The notes: generated from the sequence alone by a model not told the origin. A stretch of 64,000 bases of DNA from Liolophura sinensis (GCF_032854445.1 NC_088295.1:73126028-73190027), one strand, 5' to 3'. Shown: positions 22,301-34,000, counted from the first letter of the stretch. Translations and numbers: made by a program.

Positions 22301-24544
22301 GTTTGGTGTTTTAGCGTATCACTATGACTGCTTGAATACCCATAACGATAAAGGTAACAGCTAACCGAATGTTCTGAGAAAGTATGACTTCAAGTACACC
22401 TATTACCGTTCTATTTTAAAATTAATTTTACCTTAAGTACTATTCATTTCCTCTGTTCAGAATATCCAGCATGTGTATGTTTATGTTGCAGTTAGCTGGG
22501 GACCGCCTACCTCCACCCCCGGACCTATCATGCTGGAGAGCGGCCCGAGAACAGGAATTATCGTTCTCATTATTGTTATCATTGTCAATGTTATTGTTTG
22601 TGTTGGCATCATTTTTTGGCGCTCCAGAAGAATATCCAAGAGAAATGCAAATGGTAAGCGTGAGGATTCAAAACTTCCTCCTACTTCAGAAGGTGTCCTT
22701 TCAATATTTCGTAATCATTTGAATAATTCGACTTTTTGCCCTGACTTCTGCATACCAATTCATGGTAACCGTTTTGAAGCACCGAAATGTTTATTGCTCT
22801 TTAAAGAACAACGGTTTCTAATTTGCCCTATAGCCCTGTTTGACAACCGACATGAATGTTAAAAGACATTAAATAATGCTGTAAGACAATTTTCACGTAT
22901 TTGTCGTATGGAAGATGTTGTATTTTCCTAGCTATACACTGAACACTTTGTTGGACTTTGGGCCACGGTTTTCTTTGACAAAACTCACATAGTTTGGGTT
23001 ACAATATGTGATAGTTCAACTTTTGACACCTTTAAAGCATTATTTAAGCGTACGTACATAAGAAATCCCAGATGGACTGTATATCAAGAATCAAGAAGAT
23101 ATTTTAAACTTAAGTTAGTTGTTCTCTTAGCTTCAAAGCAATTTTACTGCGGTAAAATTGTGGCCTAGCGTAGAAAACTTTTTTCTAATACTTAAAGTTA
23201 TTGTCTAAGACATTTGTGACAAAATTAAAAATTTGCGTTCAATTTCAAATATAATTTGATAAATATTGCCGCAAGTTAAGACTATTTCTGACTTCAGCTT
23301 AAGACAGCTTCGTGATCCATAGGACAGGATTATTAAGAATTGTGTGAGTTATTACTCTGAAATGACTGATTTTGAACTCCCGTGTGTCGAACTGTCGTCA
23401 TTTTACCAAGTAAAACACCAAATTCCAAACGAAATTCTTGTATTAACATCTTTGAAAAGCATTCAACAACATGAACAGTAAAGATCTTTTAGAACAGATT
23501 TAACGATTTGAAAATTTTGCATACATAGTATTTGCATAAATTCTTTCATGGTGTATGGGGATCTTGTTACAGCTAAAATTCAGGAAGGGTCACGTGAGAG
23601 GACCAAGTTTTTACCAGGTGTGCCCGACAATGGTTCTGCCTTCCCGCCCACACCACCTCGCCGGACCACATCTGCCGGGCGAGTCAGACCACAGGCTGCA
23701 CATCTGGTAAGAGAAACCTTCCCCATCTAAAGCAGTTTGGACATAAACTGCAGTGTAATCTACTTCTCGTTCTGGCGATGGCGATTAATCATGCATCGCC
23801 TACGAGTTGGTATTCCAGTACCTCTCCCCTTAGTTATCTCCCTTGTTATAACACTGTTTGGGGTCCATCTCCATCGGTTTCAAATCGCCTTTTGATCGCC
23901 GAAACATTCTCCCTTCTCCACTCAGTTTCGCAAAATGCAATTTATAAACTGCTAGAGAGAGTGAGTTCTCCTTTCAGAAGAATTACGTATGGTGCCTATG
24001 GTAAGAGAATATGCACAAACGTTTATTGCGTTCTTGGTGGATGACAAATTTTATAACTAAATTGTCTGGTCAATCCAGAAGTGGATGGGTGTGCTCATTT
24101 TCGTGGACGGATAGATGTTGTGAAGGATTTTCTACATCTTTCATCTATAAATAACATAAGTGTGTACAAAATCGAAAATATAATGGGAGAGATTTAACAG
24201 AAAACACGCGGTTCAATCCCACGTCAGATGTATGGTTTACAGGGTTAGACGGATTTTCTTCTCTCTCCCGTGATCGATTTGTTTTATTTTCCACAAGGTT
24301 GAATTCCGTCGTTTTATTGAATCAACAATGATCATACAAGCACATGAAATTTTGAAATATATGAAGCAAAAGTGTTAGTAAAAGTATTGTTGGTTTTCAG
24401 GGTGTCAAAGGACACTATGCAGAGTTAGATTTCGGGCACATTAAGAACAAGAATAAAGGGAACAGCGTGATCAGGAAAGACCCACCCACAGAGTACGCCT
24501 GGATTGACTTCAGCAGACCATCCTGTTCCCCTGAGGCCTCCTGA
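13347..24544 (+). CDS. IgSF type I receptor with ITIM-like and ITSM-like tail (three Ig domains)
   Basis: Eight coding exons join in frame: 13347-13383, 18705-18749, 19087-19389, 20775-21041, 21475-21810, 22492-22653, 23573-23706, 24401-24544 (TGA). They encode 475 aa. All junctions are phase 1 except the last (phase 0). Residues 1 to about 26 form a signal peptide (MDMYVIYLTVVYG...). Ig1 is about 28-128 (Cys in VCIAHGG and VCEAHNG). Ig2 is 129-217 (VCEAQGNP and YYTCSVSN). Ig3 is 218-329 and has no cysteine at either core position. The membrane span is 352-372. The 103-residue tail has a basic stretch, an SH3-type PPTPPR, then GHYAELDF (Tyr434) and TEYAWIDF (Tyr460). I infer a cell-surface recognition receptor that recruits SH2 phosphatases when phosphorylated. 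The ATG context (GCCATGG) fits Kozak. It is the inverted neighbour and likely paralogue of the minus-strand receptor at 31057-45890. The ligand and orthologue are unknown. Confidence 0.88.
14436..14488. repeat. (CATA)n microsatellite
   Basis: CATA units with a few CATG units, in the first intron of the plus-strand Ig receptor. Confidence 0.9.
14555..14827. repeat. 23-bp minisatellite with repeated CACGTG cores
   Basis: About twelve units of the form CACGTGTATATCCTAAACTCATA. About seven keep an intact CACGTG inside the palindrome ACACGTGT. It lies 1.2 kb inside intron 1 of the plus-strand Ig receptor. Confidence 0.9.
16130..16290 (+). repeat. Degenerate tRNA-like SINE relic
   Basis: AGGTTCAAATCC at about 16152 fits a pol III B box. 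The body ends CACCGCCACATGAGTAAAGTA, like the end of the family 3 copy at 10160. Old and diverged. Confidence 0.4.
16435..16570. repeat. 27-bp minisatellite with repeated GTAAACA cores
   Basis: GTAAACATGCACAC recurs at 16462, 16489, 16516 and 16543, an exact 27-bp period, with a degenerate fifth unit upstream. GTAAACA is the forkhead-type core. It is in intron 1 of the plus-strand Ig receptor. Confidence 0.9.
17284..17541 (-). repeat. tRNA-SINE (family 1), full length
   Basis: Reverse orientation: (TTTA)n, GATTGGTGTTTTACGCCGTA, the conserved body, then GACCGCATTGGTGAGAGGCT and CTCTAACCACGGAGG, which is the reversed tRNA-like head. Intron 1 of the plus-strand Ig receptor. Confidence 0.9.
19468..19655. 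repeat. Chimeric tRNA-SINE relic
   Basis: A reversed tail (TTGATTAGTGTTTTACGC) is joined directly to a forward body (CGTGGGAAGGTC, GTCGTGGGTTTCCCCC, CCGCCATAATGTTGGCCG). This looks like two insertions or a rearranged copy just after the Ig1 exon. Confidence 0.6.
19675..19832. mobile_element. Short inverted-repeat element (MITE-like)
   Basis: The left end GGTTTCACGAAACTTCCTAA and the right end AACTTAGAAAGTTTTGTTAA are imperfect inverted complements of about 20 bp. There is no coding sequence between them. It abuts the TTAA element that follows. Similar ends occur at 46650-46795. Confidence 0.5.
19833..20406. mobile_element. Non-autonomous DNA element with TTAA target duplication
   Basis: 574 bp bounded by TTAAAGGAGAAGAAAA on the left and the complementary TTTTCTTCTCCTTTAA on the right. 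TTAA at both edges fits a piggyBac- or Kolobok-type target duplication. The interior has no transposase-like frame. It sits in the intron between the Ig1 and Ig2 exons. Confidence 0.75.
22090..22285 (+). repeat. tRNA-SINE (family 1), internally deleted
   Basis: The head is GACCTCCATGGCCGAGGGGGTTAGC with B box GAGTTCAAGTCC. The middle is shortened, and it ends TTGAGTACGGTAAAACACCA and AATGAATAAATA. It lies between the Ig3 and transmembrane exons. Confidence 0.85.
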
Positions 24545-24639
24545 GATGTGAACAAATCCGTGACCCGTCTGTGAACACAACGTGTGATCCAGAGACTTTG
24601 AGCTGTGTTTTGGTATTTTTATTCTGTGAATGTGTTTTA

Positions 24640-25330
24640 TCCCGAAAAGATAGGATGTGAAGGAATGCCAGGTCGTGAAGACATTGTAACGTCTTATTAT
24701 GGCCTGGAATGATACGACCTGAAGACATTGCAATGCCTTTGTTGTTATGAAGATGTGTATCTGTTTTATCTTGGAATGTAGAGAGGTGACAGAAATTCGA
24801 GGTTGTGAAGACATTGCTACGTCTTTGGTATCATGAACGTTTGTGTTTATTTTGGCCTTAGATACTGAGCAGGAAGGACAGCAGCGTCTTGGGTATTATG
24901 AACGTTTGTGTCGCTCTCCTACTTGGATGATCTGAAGACATGGTGACTTCATCATTCTTTGTATCTGTTTTGTTCTGGAAATGATGGAATATGAAAAAGA
25001 TCCATGTTGTAAAGACATCGCAAAGTATTCGTTATTATGAATGCTTGTGTGTGTGTGTGTCTTAAGATGATACGTTGTGAAAACATTACAGCGCCTCTAC
25101 TGCTGCTGGCGACAACATTTCTGGGGTCTAGGATCTAAAGTCATTGTAACTTACCCATTGCTATGAACGTTTGAATCTGCAGGAATGATAGGATGTGAGC
25201 AGATTCCATCTTCATTATATTACGAACGATTGTGCCTATTTTAGCGTAAGATGACAGCGTGGGAAGACATTGCTACGCCTTCATTATAGCGAACGTTTTT
25301 TGTTCTGAGTGATATGATCTAAAGAAATTG
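24640..25330 (+). repeat. Degenerate tandem repeat in the likely 3' UTR of the plus-strand Ig receptor
   Basis: The phrase GAAGACATTGC(A/T)ACG(C/T)CTT and variants recur near 24670, 24722, 24808, 24933, 25011, 25079, 25263 and 25320, with ATTATGAACGTTTGTGT phrases between them. Unit length varies from about 50 to 130 bp, so this is an old, diverged array. Confidence 0.65.
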
Positions 25331-27379
25331 CAACATATACCTGTAAAGGTCCGTGTTGACATTGATATTTGACTGACTTCTCCGTTGTCACAAACGATTT
25401 AACCTATTTGCCCTCAGGATAATTACAGGAACATAGCCCAAAATGTTTGTAGAATTCTCCATGGCCTTAAATATCTTAGTCTGTTTTTTACATGCATGTA
25501 GTCCCATATACGTTGCTGAATTTCGTAGTCCTGTCTTGTGGGTTTAAAACTCCATGATTCTGTAACTGTGGGTCATTATACGTTCTTGTGCCTTTGACGT
25601 GTCACACTGAATTGCTTAAACAAAATCACAGCGTGTAATTAGCTGTAGATATCTGCGCGTAAGTTTAGAATCTACCATATAGAGAGATAACATATAATCA
25701 GAGTACATAACTCCTAGCATGAATACACAGCCTAGTTGATGGAACGGCAACCGTGTAAACCATGGAATCATTCCCATGGTGGGTAATACTGACGATTAAA
25801 GCTATATATATAACGTTAGTTAAGTCCGGCAATTCCTCACACAGATCTTTATGCTCATGGTGCTTTTGTCAATATGCTTGCAATCTGGTCGTGTTTTTAT
25901 TTAAAATCTACTGGTTTCTTTTATGTGTTGACATTGTCTTACAAATATTTATCCCTCTACCATGTTTGCCCCCATTGTATTGTCGCAGTGATGTACGACC
26001 CCGTCCGTTAACCACAAATCTTCATAAAGAATCCATGTTATTTTATTAAATGTGGTAAACTGCATTGTTTACCTAGGCACAGGATAAATTACTTTTGATA
26101 TCAGATTACAGAGTAACTCCCCACTGTATATAGCACCCGTATTTTCTGCCATGTTTCCAAAATTGTTGGACCAAATTTTATTTATTTTAAAAAATGCACT
26201 CACTGACAAGCTTACATTTTGGAAACCCCTTCTGTCTTTTGACCTACTCAAACCCAAGACTTAGCTGTTACACTCTTGTCAACATTACTTCTCCAAAAGA
26301 GTTGGAGATTTATTTTAAACTTCACACATGCGCCCATGTGCATGTGGATATCCTGAACTAGATAATCTTGTCATGGATACATTCGTGGATCTTGTGGACA
26401 ACGTGATGGATCTTAAACCTGAGGAGCCATAATATATGTGTATGTATGCTCGGTGATTTTAAATGTCTTTTTAGTTAAAGCGGATTCATGTTTATATAGG
26501 CTTTACCTGCATGAGATAGTGTAAAATAAGACGAATACTCGGTCCCTATAATATTAATAGTTATTTTACAACGTTAAAGCCGACAAGACTATCAAGTGCA
26601 TGAATGAACCTCTTTGGTAAAAACTAGATCAGATACTCAAGTAACACACATTACAAAGGAGAAACAAGATCACGGAAACACTGAAACAAGAATTTGCCGT
26701 TTGTATCAAAGTTTTAATGTTAGCTTGTCGTGCATTTTGCCGACCCATTAGCAAGAACAGTCATCCTCGCGTTGCTTAAGTTGAAACTGAATCCAAATCA
26801 GACTTACACAGCTTCCAATACAGTTAAACAATTGTATATGTACATGTAGAGCGTCACGTGATTAAATTCATCAGATTTCAAAGGGTGAAAGATATATGAA
26901 GTTAGAAGTTTTGACTTGAAACAAAATGGCCAAATCTTGTTAAACTGGACAGTTTGGGTACGCGTGACTGTTGCATATAAATGCACCGTAGCGTTTTGTG
27001 TACATTTTACCGTCTGTGAGTATAATGAAAGGAAACCAGATGCTCTAATGAGTTTTTATTTGTAATAATCTGACCATTTTCGAAATAGCCTTTTACTCAG
27101 TAAATCCACGATGGTTACTCTATATGTAGTACCAAAGAAGTTGAGGGTTTATGTCGGGTGTTATGCTGATTAACATTATCATTTTGTCATTTTAGCATCG
27201 TTGATACATTGTCTCTTGTGTTCAACTATAGTATTGTTTTTGTATGCCTTGCTTTAAGAAGCCACGCTATTTTTCTACATGACTTCAGAATAAAGACATT
27301 CTTCCTGCCAGTTACACGGTTGTTTTTGTTTACAATCACAGAAGACATTCTGTGTTGTTACCGTGAAAATACCATTACA

Positions 27380-27512
27380 CTGTGGTGATTATCAAAATGT
27401 TACCACTATAATGGGTGGTGGTAATTAAAATATTACCATAACCCCATGGTAATTATCAAAATGTTACCACCATCCGGTAGTGATTGTCAAACTGTTACCA
27501 TTGGCTTATGGC
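27380..27512. repeat. About 32-bp tandem repeat, four units
   Basis: Units resemble TGGTAATTATCAAAATGTTACCA and start near 27383, 27416, 27446 and 27478. Confidence 0.7.
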
Positions 27513-27886
27513 GATCGCAGAGTAATTCAGACAGATCATGTTAACCCGTAATTAGACATTTTGGAGACAGGGCTTTCCTCGAAGTTCCCCACTTGTATAT
27601 TTTACCTACTTTTGTGTTTCATTGCTCTTTAAGACCATCCTTAAGAATTTATTCTCATACAATGGCTGTCAGTTTTATGGGTGAAGGAAATTGGACGAAC
27701 TTTCCCACATGTGGCGTACATATATACACAAGATATTAGTGAAAGACAGTGGTCTCCAAAGAACGTTAGACACACCAGCGTTGACGACTACTTATTTTCG
27801 CCAAGGCTCCACATGCAGTGAAGGCGGGGGAATTCACAAATTGCCTGTCCAAGGCAAGATTTGAATCCGCATCTCGTGTGTCCTGT

Positions 27887-28003
27887 TTGTTTATTTAATT
27901 GATTAGCCTTTTACATCGTACCCAAGAATACTTCATTTAAACGACAACTGCCAACATGGTGGGATTAGGAAACCTGTCAGAGCCTGGGTGGGACCCACGA
28001 CAG
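27887..28003 (-). repeat. tRNA-SINE (family 1), fragment
   Basis: TTTATTTAATTGATTAGCCTTTTACATCGTACCCAAGAATAC followed by a diverged body and GGGACCCACGAC. The head is missing. Confidence 0.7.
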
Positions 28004-28147
28004 ACCTTAGCATGTAAAATTGAAAACGAAGCCAATATCTTAACGATTGACATCTCATTTGTAGTAAGTAAAATCATACTCAATTTTAACAATTTAACAA
28101 ATGATTTATTGGGCAATACGCACATATACCATGCTTCAGCTTTTGTA

Positions 28148-28238
28148 CTTATTTCACTTATGCGACAGCGGCCAGCATTATGGTGGGAGGAACCGGGCAG
28201 AACCCTGGGCAAACCCACGTCCATCCGCAGACGTCACG
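28148..28238 (-). repeat. tRNA-SINE (family 1), fragment
   Basis: TATTTCACTTATGCGACAGCGGCC, GGTGGGAGGAACCGGGCAGA and CCACGTCCATCCGCAG. Only the body is kept. Confidence 0.75.
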
Positions 28239-29630
28239 CACTAGGCATACCTGTATCTGGCTGACGTCATATATACGTTCGCTGTGATTTAGGTCATTAC
28301 GTAACAGGTCCGGCCTGCGACAGTTTTGAGAAATTTGCTTCTCTTTCTCCACATTGTATCTGTACACTAATCACATGCTGCCCGAAGTACGCCAGTCTGT
28401 TCATGCCCGTCGACCAATATGCGAGGATGTATATCACAAAGTGTCAAACTTAAAAGCAAACAATACATACTACTGACACACCAAAAGAACAGATAAAATA
28501 TATAGGTAAGGTAGATGTACACATCACGACAAAATACATATATTACAACATCAGAATATGCACTTAAAAACAAGTAATTGGCAACATTAAAAAAGTCATT
28601 CAAGGTAGCGAACTGAGTAAAAAAATAGGGCCTTTCAAATTAATTCGCCAAAAACAAATTCGGTAAAGTAAAATGAGCTTATTGGCTAAAAACAATTACT
28701 CAAAACCCATCGTTTCTCTTGAGTACAATATATGATCGTTTCCGATATCCATAAATGTGTTTGTTTTCACAGATTTGAAAGTAATGAGCTGTTGTTTTCA
28801 TGTGAAAACCAACTATTAAAGTAGACAGGTTAAAAACATACTGTTACACAGCTTTGGCATGACAACACCATTACAACAAAAATTGTTTTCAGGACGCGGC
28901 AAAATTTAATCTAAGACGATGCCTTTTCAGTCATATTGGTCATTTTACAATGTATCAGCTTTCACTTGTACACTTCTGATTGTGTCGCCACAGTAAATCA
29001 CATGTATATACAGTCGAACGCATAAAAATATAGTTTGTTTTGTCGAAAAGGAAAACATATATCAATTACAAAACAAACTGTAGGCGTTATCTGAATCTAA
29101 TTACACTTTGACTACTCCCTATATTAATACTTTGATACTGTTATCCCCTTTGACAGAATCATGTGACCTTTCAATTATACTTCTTGGGCCCCAATAATAA
29201 GGATACAGGATTTTTACATTAGGCTATTCCGTATTTTCGTAATACATAAACTACTTCACTTTTCAACGATTTATTCCCTTTGAGGGTAGGCATCTGTCCT
29301 TTATTTCAGTATTAAAGCTCATGGCATTATGGAACATATTGCTGAATATTTTGTCAGTTTTCCAGTGTACAGAAGCAAATTGCAACGACTGAAAAGTGGT
29401 TAAATTTACAAGAAATTTTACAAACGGATTAGACTCAGTTAATCCCTGTGGTTGATCACCCCGGTACTCTCAAATGCTAACAGCACTGGATAGTTGACTT
29501 GATACCAACCATCAGGGGGGATAATCCATGAAAAGGGAAGTAATTTATACATTACGAAAACATGCACCTCAACAATCCTCGCCATGCGAAACGTTTATTT
29601 ATGGTTCATTGTAACATGAATTGTTACCAA

Positions 29631-29745
29631 GGTAAATTAGCAAAAGGCCTTATTTCACCGCTTACGTGTGATCATATTTTCCAGCTATCACACTGTCGTC
29701 GCTGCTCTTGTTTTTTTCTGTCTATGCTGTACGTCTAAACCATAT
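29631..29745 (+). repeat. Unnamed dispersed repeat (family 4), copy 1
   Basis: Blocks GGTAAATT, AAAAGGCC, TTACGTGTGA, CAGCTATCACACTGTCGTCG, CTGCTCT and TATGCTGTACGTCT occur in this order. They recur at 29896-29990, 37004-37125 and 47831-47895. Confidence 0.75.
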
Positions 29746-29895
29746 TGTATTCCTGCAAAAAGCATGATTCTGGTTGACTCAGCACTCCGAGGCCTGGCCC
29801 CTTTGCAATGTTTAATGTTATGGCAGGTTAAATGTGAATACAACTCAGCATACTGAGTAATTCTAGACCAGTGGCATCTAATAAATATGAACGTC

Positions 29896-29990
29896 TACTT
29901 GTGACCATTTGTCTGATATCTCACTGTCGTTGCTGCTCTGGCTTTTCCCTCTATGCTGCAACGTCTTTAATTATATTCATTAAGCAATGT
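29896..29990 (+). repeat. Unnamed dispersed repeat (family 4), copy 2
   Basis: GTGACCATTTG, TATCTCACTGTCGTTGCTGC, TCTATGCTGCAACGTCTTTA, ATTATATTCAT. It is 150 bp from copy 1 in the same orientation. Confidence 0.7.
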
Positions 29991-30199
29991 GATTTTTTTT
30001 CCATTCAGAGAAAGGTCACACTGTCCCGTATTTCGAACTTGCGAAATGCAATTAACCCACTCAGGAATAGAGTTTGAATTATTTGCAGTTGTTATGAATG
30101 TGGTGTGTGAGGCCTACAGCTATGAAGTCCACGTTAGAGTCTTAGTCAGCATGTCGGTGTAACTTACTTCTCTCACATCCGAACGCTTATATGCAGTTG

Positions 30200-30345
30200 T
30201 AATCATGTATTGCTGGTTTTACGCTCATCTGGCGTGAATATGCTTTCTGTTTTCTTACAGCAATGGTCGCCACGATATGGCTGCAATTCTGCCAAAGTGG
30301 CATTAAACCATAATCATTCATTCATTCATTCATTCATTCTTACAG
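30200..30345 (+). repeat. Short interspersed repeat relic ending in (ATTC)n
   Basis: GGCATTAAACCATAATCATTC followed by (ATTC)n. The ending is like those of tRNA-SINE relics at 32632-32825 (GGCATTAAACAACAATCAT). The head is not recognisable. Confidence 0.4.
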
Positions 30346-30741
30346 CAATGGCAAAACCTTTTGACCTAATTTTCTAATACCTGTCATTCATCTCTACCTG
30401 TCTGCAATAAACATACTATATCTTCTTAAGCCGATACAGTGACATATTTGTTCTTTTCTTTCGTTACTTTTGGTGGATTTAACATCAGTCACTATGGAGT
30501 GACTCCTTCAAACTCACAGTACTAAAGATAAACATGTGCTTATAATGGTTTCACGTTCACGAAACTTACATCACCCCTGAGAAGAACTCATCTAATTCTT
30601 TGGAAACATATTTGGATTGCAGTGCACATACCAGTGCTGCCAATATCCTGACATGAAGGTACTACTTCATTTGAATATGGTGAATGTAGTTAACAACTAA
30701 GTACGGCTCTTACGGCCATATGTACACAACGAGACTCCTCT

Positions 30742-30747
30742 TTTATT
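30742..30747 (-). promoter_or_regulatory. Candidate polyadenylation signal of the minus-strand Ig receptor
   Basis: AATAAA on the minus strand, about 310 nt beyond the stop codon at 31057. Confidence 0.4.
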
Positions 30748-31056
30748 CAATTTTGGGACATGAATTTCAACTCTCAAGAAGAATTAACGCTTACAAGTTA
30801 GCTTGACCCTTGACTAAAAAAATTTTCCTTCTCTCGAGTGGGGAATTTTGTGTTTATGAATACTTGTTTTCTGCATTCCTACCGTGCTCCGAAAAATGAT
30901 GCTAAAATGTCATTTTGCGTTTACAGATATGCCGATATTGTTACATCCTTCAAGAGAGGAAACTCTTCTCTCAACAGTAGACCTTATATTGACTCGTCAT
31001 TCACCAAGATTGTTTCTCACTGGATATATACATTGCCACCGGAAGCTACACCCTTC

Positions 31057-34000
31057 TTACTTCATCAATCCAGCTTCATTAGCATACACTACATCTTCAT
31101 AGGCAGATTCTGTGAGTTCGGTGATCGGGGGAGCGGAAGCTATAAACAGGAACAGAAGAACAAACAACGAGTCAGTCTTATATGAGGTAAAAATTCATGG
31201 CTACTATCACACGGGCGTGTCGTTTTCTGACACTTGAACTAGGCAGGTACTTGTTGCTTTAGAAAAATCATTTATCATTTTCTTGTGCCATTTGAAAATA
31301 TAAAATACTACAGAATAGAGGGCAAAATCAGATCAGCGACGACGCTGTGGTAGTTGGCTAATGGTCACACGTATAACCAGTGAAATCTTACCTCTCTTTA
31401 ATTTACCTCAGTTAGTAATTTATTCTAATCGTTCATGTAAATGTTTAAATAGTAGCAACGTACAGACCCCGTGGCACCGTGGCTTAAAAACATTAATAAA
31501 ACTGAGTAAGGAAGACAATAAAATATATAGATTGTCCACGTACCTTGGGTTGTACTGGCTCTGACGTAATCTACAATGTCACACAAGCGTTGAGCGGAAT
31601 CTGAAGTAATTAAACATTAATCAGTTAATGTCACAAAATACAAATCACTGTCGAAAATTAACTAAAACTTGATGGGTAACATACTGAGGTACAAACTACA
31701 ACTCACAATGAAAATTTATTGCCCTGTGGCATATCTTCACAAGTGGCAAGAACTCATTTTTGTGCCAATCTACAAGCAATCCTATGCATACAGATGAACG
31801 CAACGTACCTGGTAAGACTGGGGTAGCAGGGGGCGATCCCATAGGCATATACCTCTGGTCTGTGGAAGAGGTACAAGTTAACTTAGCACTGTAAGCAAAT
31901 TACTGTACTGAAATTCCATAACGGGATGTTGTTGATGTTCTAAATGCAAGACATTTTTGGGTTTGACGTTGGAGATACCTATCACTGGTGACCATTCCAC
32001 AGATTTTTCTACAAGCCGTATGTCATTTTCATATATAGTACGTTAATGGACAAATTACCTTGTTAGACAGGCCTAACAGCTTCTAGGCGACCAAGTACAA
32101 TTTCATGAAGATGTAGGAGACTGTAGGTGTAGGTTGCTGTCTTTAACATACGATAACAAAGAAGTAATGTCACAAGAGAGGTAATGCCATGATATAGCGA
32201 ACCGAACTTTATAGCAAGCTGATTGCGTTTTCAAAATTATCATGCAGCAATATGCTGTATTGCTTTTCGAAAAAAAGCAATAGGAAGTAACGTTTACAAG
32301 TGTCTTTAAAATGTTGGCATGTCCGCACAATCCTATCAGAGTCCGCCAGAAACATGCGCTGCAAGAAGGGCATGCCGTAGCACAGATCAATAATTTGTAA
32401 GTTTGCCATACGTAACGACGGCTCTGAACACAAGAGCTCATGAAGAATGGCTAACTGTTATAACGGTGTTTACCTGAGCTGTCTTCGTTGACCCTGATAC
32501 TAAGGTCTTTTGGTAAGGTAATCTGCACTGACTGTCTAGGATGACTAGGGCATCTAAAAGAAATGGAAAGATTTCATAAAGCAGATTGTGTATTGATATC
32601 TCTCCAGAGCGCATAATACATGAGAAAAGGGAGCGTGTCGTGACCGAGTAGTTAACTTACTGCCTACTTAAATGTCACACGTCGAGAAGTTCGTCGGTAA
32701 CTCGCCAAAGTTCAGTCGTTTACTCCAGGCACCGCAGCTATGTCCACGCATGGAAATGACCACTAAAGTTTTCAGTATGGCATTAAACAACAATCATATA
32801 ACTAATCAAATTAGTAAAACAGCTCACAGCTGCCTACTTGTTATGATTAATAATCGGCATAGGGAAGCAAGATAAGCTGTAAATGGAGGGAGTCGTGCGA
32901 GACAAAAAGATATGTGTGTCAAATGTACTTACGGGTCAGCGTGTCTTATTTGACCTGGAAAAGAAAAAAATAATGAGCCATAGAACAAAGAAAAGGACGG
33001 TTTAAAAATTACGTACATTGTAGTGTTATTTTGTTTTTTGTAAAAAAGACTAACTTTAAATAATTTGGCAAGATACATATCAAGATGAATGGGATGAAAA
33101 TAATTAGGTGCTCTTAAATTTGACGAAACAAAGTAGAAAACAGAAGAAATATCATTATTACCGGTATCAAAATCGGGATGTTTGGCGGTGCGCTCGGGTG
33201 TTGGTCTGTGGGAAGGAAATGGAAAATTGCCAAGGTTATCATTTTTGTTATTTGCCCAATACGTGATGTGTATAATTTGTTGTCCAAACAAGTCCGTTCT
33301 AAGCTGACTACAAACACACCGATCTCTGTTGTAAGCTGTCGTGATTGTGAACTATCAGTTTACTCTATGTACGAAAACAAGCATACAGATAATCTGAAGT
33401 ATTACAGAAAAGTGCAAACCGGTGCAACGCTTCCACAGACTTATTTTAGGCGGGTTCTTTTTATATTAGACACACTCGTCAAGAATGAAAATGCGGATGC
33501 ATTTTTTTATTTATGTATGACAGTAGAGAATCTAAAAAAAATTTGTCCAACGCCGGGGTTTTGAAACCATACCTCCTGTGTCCTGAATCGTAAACGCCTA
33601 TAACCAATAGACCACGAGCCGATCTGGAGTCAAATCTTCTAAGATTAAACCGATTTTCTGGTATTCATAAATGTATGAGGTTTGAGAAACGAGAGACTTA
33701 CGCCTGAGTACGTTTGCAACACTTGCAGTCTGAAATAAACAAAACTAGCAATTAGTAATAAAACGAACAGAAACAGGCCTAAAAAATAACAAATTCGTAC
33801 CGAAATTATGGTCATAACAAATACATACAGAGTATTACTAAGCTGCAATTTTCTTCATGCTTTACCAGAAATAACTATTTAAGATCAGAACGTATAGCAC
33901 ACTTTTTGATTTGTTCGTCAGAATAGCTCAAAGTTAGCTTAGTTCTGAACTAACCTGGACAGGAAATAACTCCACAGCTCACTAGTACTTTCAGCGTAAT

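Larger units (their letters stand above)
24545..31056. other. Convergent intergenic region and probable 3' UTRs
   Basis: The stop codons of the two convergent Ig receptors face each other across this 6.5 kb. No exon was supported in between. It contains a degenerate repeat just after the plus-strand stop, a 32-bp tandem at 27.4 kb, SINE fragments at 27.9-28.2 kb and two copies of a dispersed repeat at 29.6-30.0 kb. The rest is AT-rich DNA in which I see nothing. Confidence 0.5.

Noticed and set aside
33178-33564. 128-codon plus-strand open frame
   Set aside because: It is antisense to the Ig receptor and lies in an intron. No domain or composition argues for a gene.
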